NCBI GenBank assembly: GCA_032718475.1
Contig: JAUCBJ010006413.1
Span: 1-31,071 of the forward strand
Reading direction: 5' to 3'
DNA from: Nemertoderma westbladi
Taxonomy: Eukaryota > Xenacoelomorpha > Nemertodermatida > Nemertodermatidae
DNA length: 31,071 bases
Below, piece by piece: positions 13,201-25,200 of the stretch (position 1 is the stretch's first letter; each line of letters begins with the position of its first letter). The translations under genes and the position numbers were made by a program. The notes beneath the pieces are model-generated. The model saw only the letters and a list, made by a program, of their open reading frames with translations. It searched no databases and had not been told where the DNA came from.

Positions 13201-16200
13201 TCCAATAAACTTTAATTAGATATAAATGTATAATTAATAATGTGTAACTGTTAATAAATTTCACTTATATTCGATATATTATTTATTAAGCCAACATTAT
13301 GGCACCAGTAAAATAAGTATTCGAATAATTCGATATAGTACATGATTAAAATGTTTAAATGAGCATTCATAATATCCTTTCTTCACATACCGAACGCTGA
13401 TAAGTTGACATAATGTAACAAAATTACATACACTTACATTCAATTACATAAAGACCCTTGTTTATTTATGCAAACCTCCTTCGCTGCGCTCGCTCGGTAC
13501 ATAAATAAACTCGGGTCATAACGTTGCAAAGTGCTACTTTGCACACAATGATGTAAATAGTTATAGTTCTATTATTAAGTTCCAATATCTAGCATAACTC
13601 TACCTGTGTATCCTAATGTTTAAATTGTAAACTTACTATTTAGCACTGCATTGTACCTTTTACATAATTTTATATCAACATTTGTTACAACTATCATATC
13701 AGTAATTATTTTCAGTAATTTTATGCGTTTTATATTTAGCTCTATCCAGTATTTACATAGAAACTCTAGCATAATTCTACTTTGTATTCCACTGTGTATT
13801 CTACTGTAATATTTTATTTACTACATTATTTTATAATTGTACCCATGTGGGATAATATACTAAACGATTATCAATATGATTAATTTATTAAATTTAATAA
13901 AATAGCCTAGCGTAGGTGCAAAAAATCATGCAACATTCGAGTGCTCATATCTCAGCTATTTTCCAACCAAATTCAAATGTTTTTAAATATTTGGAATCCT
14001 TGCTTGGCCAGCTCTCTAATAGTACCAACAAATCAGTACAAGGGTGAAGAATAAATGCGGTGTAACTTGTGAAATTTCGGTGCGCAGCAAACTTCGCCCG
14101 CGTCCAATCTTCGCCCGGAGCAATCTTAGCCCTCAAATTGAGCAATTATCGACCGGCGAAAACCTTCGCCCGAAGGCATTCTTCGCCCGTGAGCAACCTT
14201 CGCCCAATGAACAATTATTGTTTTTGTTAGAAAAAGCCGTCTCTGTAAGCTGCTCCTTTCCCTCAATTAGTAACACCATCGTTTGTTTTGGTTAGAAATA
14301 GCCATCTCTGTAACCTGCTCCTTTCCCTCAATTAGTAACATCATCGTTTATTGTTTTGGTTAGAAAACGCCGTATCTGTAACCTGCTCCTTTCCCTCAAT
14401 TAGTAACACCATCGTTTATGTTTTGGTTAGAAATAGCCGTATCTGTAACCTGCTCCTTTCCCTCAATTAGTAACACCATCGTTTATTGTTTTGGTTAGAA
14501 ATAGCCGTATCTGTAACCTGCTCCTTTCCCTCAATTAGTAACACCATCGTTTATTGTTTTGGTTAGAAATAGCATCTGCAACCTGCTCCTTTTCACCAAT
14601 TGGTAACTATAATGGTTACTAACACAATTCTTATTAGGGAAAGGTTGCTCGCGGCGAAGATTGCCTTGCGGAAGAAGGTTTCCCCCGGGCGAAGGTTGTA
14701 CGCGGGCGAAGATTGCACGCGGGCGAAGATTGCACGCGGGCAAAGATTGCACGCGGGCGAAGATTGCACGCGGACGAAGATTGCACGCGGGCGAAGATTG
14801 CCTTGCGGGCCAAGGTTGTACGCGGGCGAAGGTTGGACGCGGGCGAAGGTTGGACGCGGGCGAAGGTTGGACGCGGGCGAAGGTTGCACGCGGGCGAAGG
14901 TTGTACGCGGGCGAAGGTTGTACGCGGGCGAAGATTGTAGGCGGGCGAAGGTTGTACGCGGGCGAAGGTTGTACGCGGGCGAAGATTGTACGCGGGCGAA
15001 GATTGCACGAGGGCGAATGTTGCACGCGGGCGAAGGTTGCACGCGGGCGAAGGTTGTACGCGGGCGAAGGTTGTACGCGGGCGAAGGTTGTACGCGGGCG
15101 AAGTTTGCACTCAACCGAAATTTCGCCTGAGACACTGTTTTCAAAGGCTTGTTTGTAGCTAAAGAATGAAAGCGAAAATAAAAATTCTGGCTCACCCAGG
15201 AAGGAGGAGGGAGATGAAACTAACTCTGTTTCAAATTTCATGCAATCTCATTAAGATTTGTAGACAAATTTGGGGGGGGGGGGGTATGTAACTAGAACTA
15301 TAAAGACACTCTATTCCAGGACGTGGTGTATTAGTTTAGTGAATTGATGAATTCCAGTCCCAGTTAATATTATTGCGTAATCATGGCAATATTGGCATTA
15401 CATTCGATATAAATAATACACCAACGACTAATGCTCTATACTATCATATATTTCCCACCATTCTTCACGTGTCCCTGTAGCGCAATGGATAGCGCGCTGG
15501 ACTTCTAATCCAGAGGTTGTGGGTTCGAGTCCCACCAGGGATGTTTTTTGCGGAATGAACTTTACCCGGAAGTTAGTTATAGAAAATCCTTGCCGGATGA
15601 CAGTCTCATATCATCAGTCACCACTATTGCTGTATTTTGTTTTGGCCATAACAGCATAAACGATATAAGTTTTAGTTGAAACAACACGAAATCCTTGCTG
15701 CCTTGCTAGACAGACATAGGTACTGATCGCAGATCGTATGTACAGCCTTTTACCGGTACTGCGGTACATGCTTCATAATTAACAGTTCTCAATGCAGTGA
15801 TATATAATTTCATATTAGTAGTCTAAATAATATCTGAATAAAATATTGTCTTGCAACCCAACGCGTTAGAAACCACTCACCTCAATCATGGCTATTAACT
15901 TAGCCCGTTACGGGAAGGAACTCAAGGCTGCCTACGAAACGGTCCTCAACCCAAAGTCGACTACGGACTGGGCACTGTTCGGCTACGACGGCAAGGGAAA
16001 CGACCTAAAAGTAGTCGCTACTGGAGAGGATGGCCTGGAGGAACTAGCGGAGGAATACCTCGGGAGTAAGGTAATGTTCTCGTACGCGCGCGTACAGGAT
16101 CCCAACAGCGGACTCCCGAAGTTCGTGATAGTCAACTGGATAGGCGACGGCGCGCAGCACCAACGCAAATCCTCGGCGGCGAACCACGCGCGCGATGTAG

Positions 16201-19200
16201 CCGCCTTCCTTCGCGGCGCCCACGTAACGGTGAACGCGCGACACGAGGAGGACGTAGAACCGGACGAGATATTGGGCCGCGTTGCAAAGTCTTCCGGCGC
16301 AAACTTCGGTTTCCACAAAGAGAAACCCCAGAAGATGGAGAAACCCGCGCCGGTGGGTTCGGTTTACCGGCGCGCCGACGCCGCTATTAACGTAGCCGAA
16401 AGGGACTCGTTCTGGCGCGCCGAGGCTGATCGGGAGCGAGAGAGGAAGAGAGAGGACGGTAAACAGTCGGTGGAGTCGGAAAGAAGGTTCGAGGAGGAGC
16501 GACGGAGGCGAGAGGAGAAGGAAGCGAAGAGGAGAGAGGAGGCCAATGTAGAGAGGCAAAACAGGTTGCGGAGAGAACAGAAAGCCGAGAAGTTGGGTGA
16601 GATGGAGGCGCGTGGGAGGAGGGAAGCTGATGAGAGGAAGAAATGGGAGGAGGGCGAAGATGAACGACGTAGGGAGGAACGAGAGGCGCGTGGGAGGAGT
16701 GCGTCTATAGAGACGGCTGAGGAAGTGAAGCGGTTGGCGGAGGAGGGGGGCACCTCCGGGATACGGTCCATGTGGAAGGACCAGGAGAGGGGCATGCCGG
16801 TTGCTAGGACACAACCAATTGCGACGGATAGGAGTGCTGCGGTCGTAACATCCACTCTGATCGCCCAGGTTGGTAGCTTACGATGTAGATAAAATAACCT
16901 TTTTCTGAATAGAATTTAACGAAACTAACAACAAAAACATTTCAAGAAAAAATACCATGATTTACTGATTTAGGAGCAGCTTAATATAATAAACAATGTA
17001 ACAGCAGCGGTGTGGTGGTGGTCACGGTTGGGGAATATCTTCGGTATATTTCAGGAGTCTAAGGACTGTTAGCACATGCTACCAGGGAATGCCTGCTTGT
17101 TCATAGCCATGAGTGGTGCTTTGGGTTTTGTTTGTATTAATTTTTAATTAATTATAAACGTTTAAAATGAACAAAATATTGATAATATCAATATTCCCTC
17201 TTTTAGAATACCGAAAGCAGCAAACCAACTATTCAGCCGGTAGAGACAGTTGCCGACGACAAAGGATGGGAAGAGGATGAAGAACTCGAGGTTGACAACA
17301 AGGTAGACGCTGCTGTCGTCGATAGGGTGTCGGGACATCCTGGTTCCGGTGACGCAGTGTCCGGGGCCGCGCCCCCCGAACTACTCCGAACCTACTCGGA
17401 CCCCCTCGAGGAAGACGCCTACGAACAGTTCTCGGAGGATACCCAACCCGCGGGGTCAATGACCGCGGTCGCGATCTTCGATTACGACGCCGAAGACGAC
17501 AGCGAGATCAGTTTCCTACCGGGCGACCGAATCGTATCGATTAACCGAATCGACGACGGCTGGTGGGAAGGAGAGGCGCCGGACGGGAAGTACGGAATGT
17601 TTCCCGCAAACTACGTGGAACTAGTGGAATAAACTAACATTATTCCTATCTCCCTATATTTAATAATCATTCTATAAACAATTAAATATTTCAATAATTT
17701 TATAAATAGGACTATATTTATTCATATTATTGTGTTGTGCTAAGCTAAGAATGCATTTCTTAATCAATCGTAAACAAATTCCCTTAGTGATGATATTAAT
17801 AACATTGTTCTATTGTTGGTAGTCAATTTATTATCATATAAATATTTATATTAAAATTCAACGTTTCATTTAGATTTTACGTTATTGATGTGGGGCGAGC
17901 CACGATTGCCACGAAGTATAGGTGGGGCTTTGTGTAGTGGTATAATTAGTCGTCGATGGGTGATAATGTTTGTTTGAACGCTAAAAAGTCGTTCAAACTT
18001 TGATGAAATGGAACCAAACTTGGTACTCTAGCCACAGAAACTTCTATAGTTCATCTGTCGGCCGCTAGAGGATGTGACCAGGCCCACTAATTTTTCTGGT
18101 ACTTAATTTAGGCAGTCGGCCCACTAATTGGATCGCCAGGAGATTAAATAAGAGATAGTTTGTCTTCCTGACCACTTAGTGGCAGTGGGTGAGTCAGAAT
18201 TGTTACTTTTGATTTCATTCTTTAGCAACAAGCCTTATTTTTTTCATCTAAACATAGACGACATAGAATGAGACAACTTATTCAAACGCTTGTAGCCGGT
18301 GGCTATAAAAATACACCCAATGGTGTATTTTTATAACCTTTTTATTAATAAATAAGCTAGATCCCTAATAAATTCCAGTCTGTATCGCGCTGTGTGCGGT
18401 AAAACTAATTAGAAACCGCCGCGTATGAATGAACTAACTCACATTTACTGCGGTTGTTGAATTGATATTGGATAGCGCCGAGGGTTTGGAATGAGGTGGA
18501 GTGGCGTTGGTTAGTGTCGACGGGCTGCTATTCGATATCGGGCTCGGACACAGTAAGTCATCATCACGCGTTTCACCTAAAACAAATAAAAGATAGAATT
18601 TCTGTCAGAACAAAGCAATTGGTCATAAACTATCTTCAACGTTTAACACCCGCGTCTTATAATAATTGATAACTTTACGTGATAGGTGTATCACTTAGGG
18701 GCTTCTACCCTCACTTACTTCACATAATTTTGTATTCATTCAATGAGTCCCGTGTGGTATTCTATTTATTAATTATGTTCTAGAATAACTTTAAAAAAAT
18801 GAAAAGTGATATTAGTGATATTAGATATAAGTAGTGCAGTGGCCAAATTTTACGGTCGCTTGCTGGTAAGAGTGGCATAATGTGACTTATTACAAAAGGT
18901 AAAAAAGTAAAGTAAATAGAAATGAAAATAATTATTAATATAATATTTTCTAGAAGAAAAGGTTATGTTACAGAATATTTTTTTTTTATTTACTTAAAAC
19001 ATTAAAAAAAAGTTAGTAATAAAAACTCAAATTAAACTCATTAAAGCTGCTCATTAACCAACTTACAACACCATTATCGTTAGCAAAAGTTGTATAAAAA
19101 TTCATTAAGAGTCAGATAAATAAAAACATATATGCAAAAGTTATACCAGTCATCCGGTATTGTGATATCGTAGCGTTATTGTAATTTTGTTCGTGTTTTT

Positions 19201-22200
19201 CATTATAAAATCATATACCGTATTTCTTCTAATAAGAGCCCACCCTCGAATAAACGCCCACCTCGAATAAACGCCCCCCTCGAATAAACGCCCCCCTCGA
19301 ATAAACGCCCCCTCGAATAAACGCCCCCCTCGAATAAACGCCCCCTTTTCCATTAAATTAGCAACTTAAACGCCTTCTCCGAAAAAACGCCCCCTCGAAT
19401 AAACGCCCCCCCCCCTTACCATCAAATTAGCAACATAAACGCCTTCTCCGAATAAACGCCCACCTCGAATAAACGCCCCCCTCGATTAAACGCCCCCCTT
19501 TCCATTAAATTAGCAACTTAAACGCCTTCTCCGAATAAACGCCCACCTCGAATAAACGCCCCCCTCAACCCCCCCTCGAATAAACGCGCCCCTCGAATAA
19601 ACGCCCCCTTTTCAATTAAATTAGCAACTTAAACGCCTTCTCCGAATAAACGCCCCCTCGAATAAACCCCCCTCGAATAAACGCCCTCCTTACCATCAAA
19701 TTAGCAACTTAAACGCCTTCTCCGAATAAACGCCCACCTCGAATAAACGCCCCCCTCGAATAAACGCCCCCCTCGAATAAACGCCCCCTTTCCATTAAAT
19801 TAGCAACTTAAACGCCTTCTCCGAATAAACGCCACCCTCGAATAAACGCCCTCCTTACCATCAAATTAGCAACTTAAACGCCTTCCCCGAATAAACGCCC
19901 ACCTCGAATAAACGCCCCCCTCGAATAAACGCCCCCCCCCCTCGAATAAACGCCCCCTCGAATAAACGCCCCCTTTCCATTAAATTAGCAACTTAAACGC
20001 CTTCTCCGAATAAACGCCCCCATCGAATAAACGCCCTCCTTACCATCAAATTAGCAACTTAAACGCCTTCTCCGAATAAACGCCCACCTCGAATAAACGC
20101 CCCCCTCGAATAAACGCCCCCTTTACCATCAAATTAGCAACTTACACGCCTTTCCCGAATAAACGCCCCCCTCGAATAAACGCCCTCCTTACAATCAAAT
20201 TAGCAACTTAAACGCCTTCTCCGAATAACCGCCCCCCTCGAATAAACGCCCCCTTTTCCATTAAATTAGCAACTTAAACGCCTTCTCCGAATAAACGCCA
20301 CCCTCGAATAAACGCCCCCCTCGAATAAACGCCCCCCTCGAATAAACGCCCCCCTTTCCATGAAATTAGCCACTTAAACGCCTTCCTCGAATAAACGCCC
20401 CCTCGAATAAACGCCCCCTTTCCATTAAATTAGCAACGTAAACGCCTTCTCCGAATAAACGCCCCCTCGAAAAACACCCTCCTTACCATCAAATTAGCAA
20501 CTTAAACGCCTTCTCCGAATAAACGCCCACCTCGAATAAACGCCCCGCTCGAATAAACGCCCCCTTACCATCAAATTAGCAACTTAAACGCCTTCTCCGA
20601 ATAAACGCCCACCTCGAATAAACGCCCCCCTCGAATAAACGCCCCCTCGAATAAACGCCCTCCTTACCATAAAATTAGCAACTTAAACGCCTTCTCCGAA
20701 TAAACGCCCACCTCGAATAAACGCCCTCCTTACCATCAAATTAGCAACTTAAACGCCTTCCCCGAATAAACGCCCCCCTCGAATAAACGCCCCCTCCAAT
20801 AAACGCCCCCTCCAATAAACGCCCCCTTACCATCAAATTAGCAACTTAAAAACGCCCCTCCAATAAACGCCCCCTTACCATCAAATTAGCAACTTAAACG
20901 TCTTCTCCGAATCCGCGAATAAACGCCCCCTTTTCCATTAAATTAGCAACTTAAACGCCTTCTCAGAATAAACGCCCCCTTCGAATAAACGCCACCTAGA
21001 ATAAACGCCCTTCTTACCATCAAATTAGCAACTTAAACGCCTTCTCCGAATAAACGCCCACCTCGAATAAACGCCCCCCTCGAATAAACGCCCCCCTCGA
21101 ATAAACGCCCCCTCTTCCATTAAATTAGCAACTTAAACGCCTTCTCCGAATAAACGCCCCCTCGAATAAATGCCCTCCTTACCATCAAATTAGCAACTTA
21201 AACGCCTTCTCCGAATAAACGCCCACCTCGAATAAACGCCCCCCTCGAATAAACGCCCCTCTCGAATAAACGCCCCCCTCGAATAAACGCCCCCTTACCA
21301 TCAAATTAGCAACTTAAACGCCTTCCCCGAATAAACGCCCCCCTCCAATAAACGCCCCCTTACCATCAAATTAGCAACTTAAAAACGCCCCCCTCGAATA
21401 AACGCCCTCCTCGAATAAACGCCCCCTTACCATCAAATTAGCAACTTAAACGCCTTCCCCTAATAAACGCCCCCCTCGAATAAACGCCCCCTCCAATAAA
21501 CGCCCCCTTACCATCAAATTAGCAACTTAAAAACGCCCCCCTCGAATAAACGCCCCCTTACCATCAAATTAGCAACTTAAATGTCTTCTCCGAATCCTTG
21601 AATAAACGCCCCCTTTTCCATTAAATTAGCAACTTAAACGCCTTCTCAGAATAAACGCCCCATTCGAATAAACGCCCCCTAGAATAAACGCCCTTCTTAC
21701 CATCAAATTAGCAACTTAAACGCCTTCTCCGAATAAACGCCCACCTCGAATAAACGCCCCCCTCGAATAAACGCCCCATCGAATAAATGCCCCCTTTTCC
21801 ACATTAAATTAGCAACTTAAACGCCTTCTCCGAATAAACGCCCACCTCGAAAAAACGCCCCCCTCGAATAAACGCCCCCTCGAAAAACGCCCTCCTTACC
21901 ATCAAATTAGCAACTTAAACGCCTTCTCCGAATAAACGCCCACCTCGAATAAACGCCCTCTTTACCATCAAATTAGCAACTTAAACGCCCCCCTCGAATA
22001 AACGCCCACCTCGAATAAACGCCCCCCTCGAATAAACGCCCCCTTCGAAAAACGCCATCATTACCATCAAATTAGCAACTTAAACGCCTTCTCCGAATAA
22101 ACGCCCACTTCGAATAAACTCCCCCCTCGAATAAACGCCCCCCTCGAATAAACGCCACCCTTGAATAAACGCCCCCTTACCATCAAATTAGCAACTTAAA

Positions 22201-25200
22201 CGCCCTCTCCGAATAAACGCCCACCTCGAATAAACGCCCCCCTCGAATAAACGCCCTCCTTACCATCAAATTAGCAACTTAAACGCCTTCTCCGAATAAA
22301 CGCCCACCTCGAATAAACGCCCCCCTCGAATAAACGCCCCCCTCGAATAAACGCCCCCTTACCATCAAACTAGCAACTTAAACGCCTTCCCCGAATAAAC
22401 GCCCCCCTCGAATAAACGCCCCCTCCAATAAACGCCCCCTTACCATCAAATTAGCAACTTAAACGCCTTCCCCGAATAAACGCCCCCCCCCCCTCGAATA
22501 AACGCCCCCTTACCATAAAATTAGCAACTTAAACGCCTTCTCCGAATAAACGCCCCCTTACCATCAAATTAGCAACTTAAAAACGCCCCCCTCGAATAAA
22601 CGCCCCCCTCGAATAAACGCCCCCATCGAATAAACACCCCCCTCGAATAAACGCCCCCTCGAATAAACGCCCCCTTCGAATAAACGCCCCCTTACCATCA
22701 AATTAGCAACTTAAACGCCTTCCTCGAATAAACGCCCACCTCGAATAAACGCCCCCCTCGAATAAACGCCCCCTCGAATAAACGCCCCCTTACCATCAAA
22801 TTAGCAACTTAAACGCCTTTCCCGAATAAACGCCCCCCTCGAATAAACGCCTCCTCCAATAAACGCCCCCTTACCATCAAATTAGCAACTTAAAAACGCC
22901 CCCCTCGAATAAACGCCCCCTCGAATAAACGCCCACCTCCAATAAACGCCCCCCTCGAATAAACTCCCCCCTCTAATAAACGCCCCCTCGAATAAACGCC
23001 CCCTTCGAATAAACGCCCCCTTACCATTAAATTAGCAACTTAAACGCCTTCTCCGAATAAACGCCCCCCTCGAATAAACGCCCTCCCTACCATCAAATCA
23101 GCACCTTAAACGCCTTCCCCGAATAAACGCCCCCCTCGAATAAACGCCCCCCTCGAATAAACGCCCCCTTACCATCAAATTAGCAACTTAAAAACGCCCA
23201 CCTCGAATAAACGCCCACCTCGAATAAACGCCCACCTCGAATAAATGCCCCCCTCGAATAAACGCCCCCTTACCATCAAATTAGCACCTCAAACGCCTTC
23301 CCCGAATAACCCCCCCCCCCCCCCCCCCCCTCGAATAAACGCCTCCCCAATTGGCAATTTATAAACTTAAACGCCCAGGCTCTTATTCGAAGAAATACAG
23401 TATTGACAAATTTTATATTGCTTCGCGCTGCATGACTCACCAATAGTCTATGCAGTAAGCTTTCAATGTGCCTATTAAATCAATTAAATACATTTTTATA
23501 CAAATTTCAGGGAATTTCATGGATTTTATAATAGCCCTTCATTAATCAAGGCTACCTACTTAAAACACTTTACTTAGGTAGCCGTGCCCTTAATTAATTA
23601 ATACAACGTTAATACACCAATGAACTACAAAATAACTAACTCATTACTAACTATTGCGGTTGGTTTTATGTTTATCAGCGCCGACCCCGGGGTCTAACGA
23701 TATGGTTAGATCGGAAGCGTTCTCGAGATCTAATTCGTCGTATATGAACTCATTCTCCTCGAAGTCCGGCTCCAGACAGGATTCAATGTAGTATTCCAGG
23801 TCGTCCTGCACCCGCTTAATCTATATGAATAGTATACATGTACCGCTAGGGGGCGCAATCAATCCCTATATCAATTAAGTGTCACTGTCGTCGTAATTGG
23901 GAAAGTTTGAAAGTTAATAAGTCGTTCAAACTTGGTACACATTTAGTCTATGAAAAGATAAAAAATTATACACACAGACAGACTTTTATAGTTCCTCTGT
24001 CGGCCGCTTGGGGGTGTGACCCGGTCCACTAATTGTGCTGCTCCACACTCGGGTTACATTATAGTTACAAATGTAAATCAAACTTATAACGTGTTCTACC
24101 GTAGACTCCATGGGACCCCTCCGACCGATAGACTCCGCCACCGTACCTTATCTGCCTCAACGCTGTTATTGTCGAGCATACGAAGTATTTTCTCCAAGGC
24201 CCGTATGTGGTAGCGGTGTCTGTCAATCCGGAGCTGTATGTCGTCCGAGCGACCGTCGCCGCCGCCCCCCGACTTCTTCTTCTTGGGGGCGCCCCCTGCC
24301 GACGCGTTGAGGGACTCCAGTTCAACTTCAAGCTGGTCAACTTGCAGCTGCAACCGATCGATGGATTCCTAAGGAAAACAAACAAACAATCGATAACGAC
24401 ATCGTGTTTGTTTGATTTAAATTTAAAAGCTATTTTAAGTTCCTTCTCGCAATTCTGTTGCTGACTTTTTATGGCCGCCTATTTGTAGTAAATACGGTAG
24501 ATACGGTATGTACTAAATTACACATACATGTGAAGTATACCAGACTTTCTGCCGTTATATTTCACTTTGCAGTTTACCCCCATGTGAAGAATACCAGGTT
24601 TTCCATAAAACCGCAGGTTACAGAAGGGCTGATTCTAACCAAAACAACAAACGAATAAGTATCTATACAGGTTATAAGACAGAAATAAGCGCTATAAAAC
24701 ACTAAAAATAAGGGGAGTTCTTCATATAAAATTCCAGTAGAATTTCGTCCCAAAAGTGAAAACCTTGTATTCTTCACATCCGGGCGAAATAACATATTCA
24801 TTGTTACGGTAATGAAGTACTTTAATATTACCGCACTCGACTCCCATCTTCTGCCCCTTTCGCCGGAAGCTTAAGAAGCAAAAACTACTTATTATTCACC
24901 GTATTTCCCTGAACAGCTACATTATGCAGTACAAATGAAAAAGTAAAAAAGCAACTGACCTGTAGACGTTGCATGCAATCAGTGATCAGCTGACAACTGT
25001 CAGCTGATCAGTAGGTTTCGCCCCAATGGGGGCTTTCTCAAGTAGCTAGAGCTAGAAAGGAGACAATAGATAGAAATTGCATGCAACGTCTACAGGTCAG
25101 TTGCTTTTTTACTTTTTCATTTGTACTGCATACCTACCGGTAAGGTTTTTACTTCATTGCTTGACAATTAAATAAAAGTACCACTATATTGCATTAACTC

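Larger units (their letters stand above)
14079..15116. mobile_element. Second foldback-type element, 17-bp repeats, 8-bp target duplication
   Basis: The ends are inverted repeats without gaps: left GGTGCGCAGCAAACTTCGCC and right, in reverse complement, GGTTGAGTGCAAACTTCGCC. Both continue into cgcgt. An 8-bp direct repeat gaaatttc flanks it (14071-14078 and 15117-15124). Left arm repeats (ttcgcccg type, about 14085-14205) are few. The right arm holds about 28 copies of a 17-bp unit. The interior is a 68-bp tandem array. There is no transposase. It interrupts an arm of the 11656-12993 element family whose uninterrupted relative has a single copy of the target site. Confidence 0.75.
13925..15330. 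mobile_element. Diverged single arm of the 11656-12993 element family, split by a foldback insertion
   Basis: The segments at about 13925-14078 and 15117-15330 together align in the same orientation with the right arm of the 11656-12993 element. Shared landmarks in order: tatttggaatccttg, gggtgaagaat, atttcgc followed by agacac, gtttcaaatttca, a G run after aaattt (15272-15284), and the terminal acgtggtgta. The alignment is interrupted only by the 14079-15116 insertion. No partner arm is visible, so this is a solo arm. Confidence 0.7.
9318..18442 (-). other. CNOT3 intron 6 (9.1 kb) hosting DBNL, tRNA-Arg and several repeat elements
   Basis: The donor is AAT|gtgagt at 18442 and the acceptor ttcttccag at 9318, phase 0 on both sides. 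No additional CNOT3-like coding segment was seen inside it. Gene-free stretches at 9397-9890, 10535-11655, 12994-13924, 15544-15887 and 17687-17948 are AT-rich and carry only scattered ttctagaa motifs and small hairpins. Confidence 0.8.

Noticed and set aside
14531-15241. Overlapping open frames of 158-236 codons on both strands ([12 protein letters not shown]- and RGRRL-type repeats)
   Set aside because: They are produced by the 17-bp tandem unit, which is open in several frames on both strands at once. There is no unique sequence or coding evidence.
16044-16855. Long minus-strand frames opposite DBNL (up to 256 codons)
   Set aside because: Shadows of the GC-rich DBNL exon. The plus strand has clear ADF-H homology.
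16869-16892. DBNL ending at the exon 1 read-through stop (VGSLRCR)
   Set aside because: The donor and acceptor give a phase-0 join to an exon encoding the expected SH3 domain.
19242-23380. Satellite considered as telomeric or centromeric repeat
   Set aside because: It is confined between inverted ends with TA flanks inside one intron, and the unit is not a telomere-type repeat.
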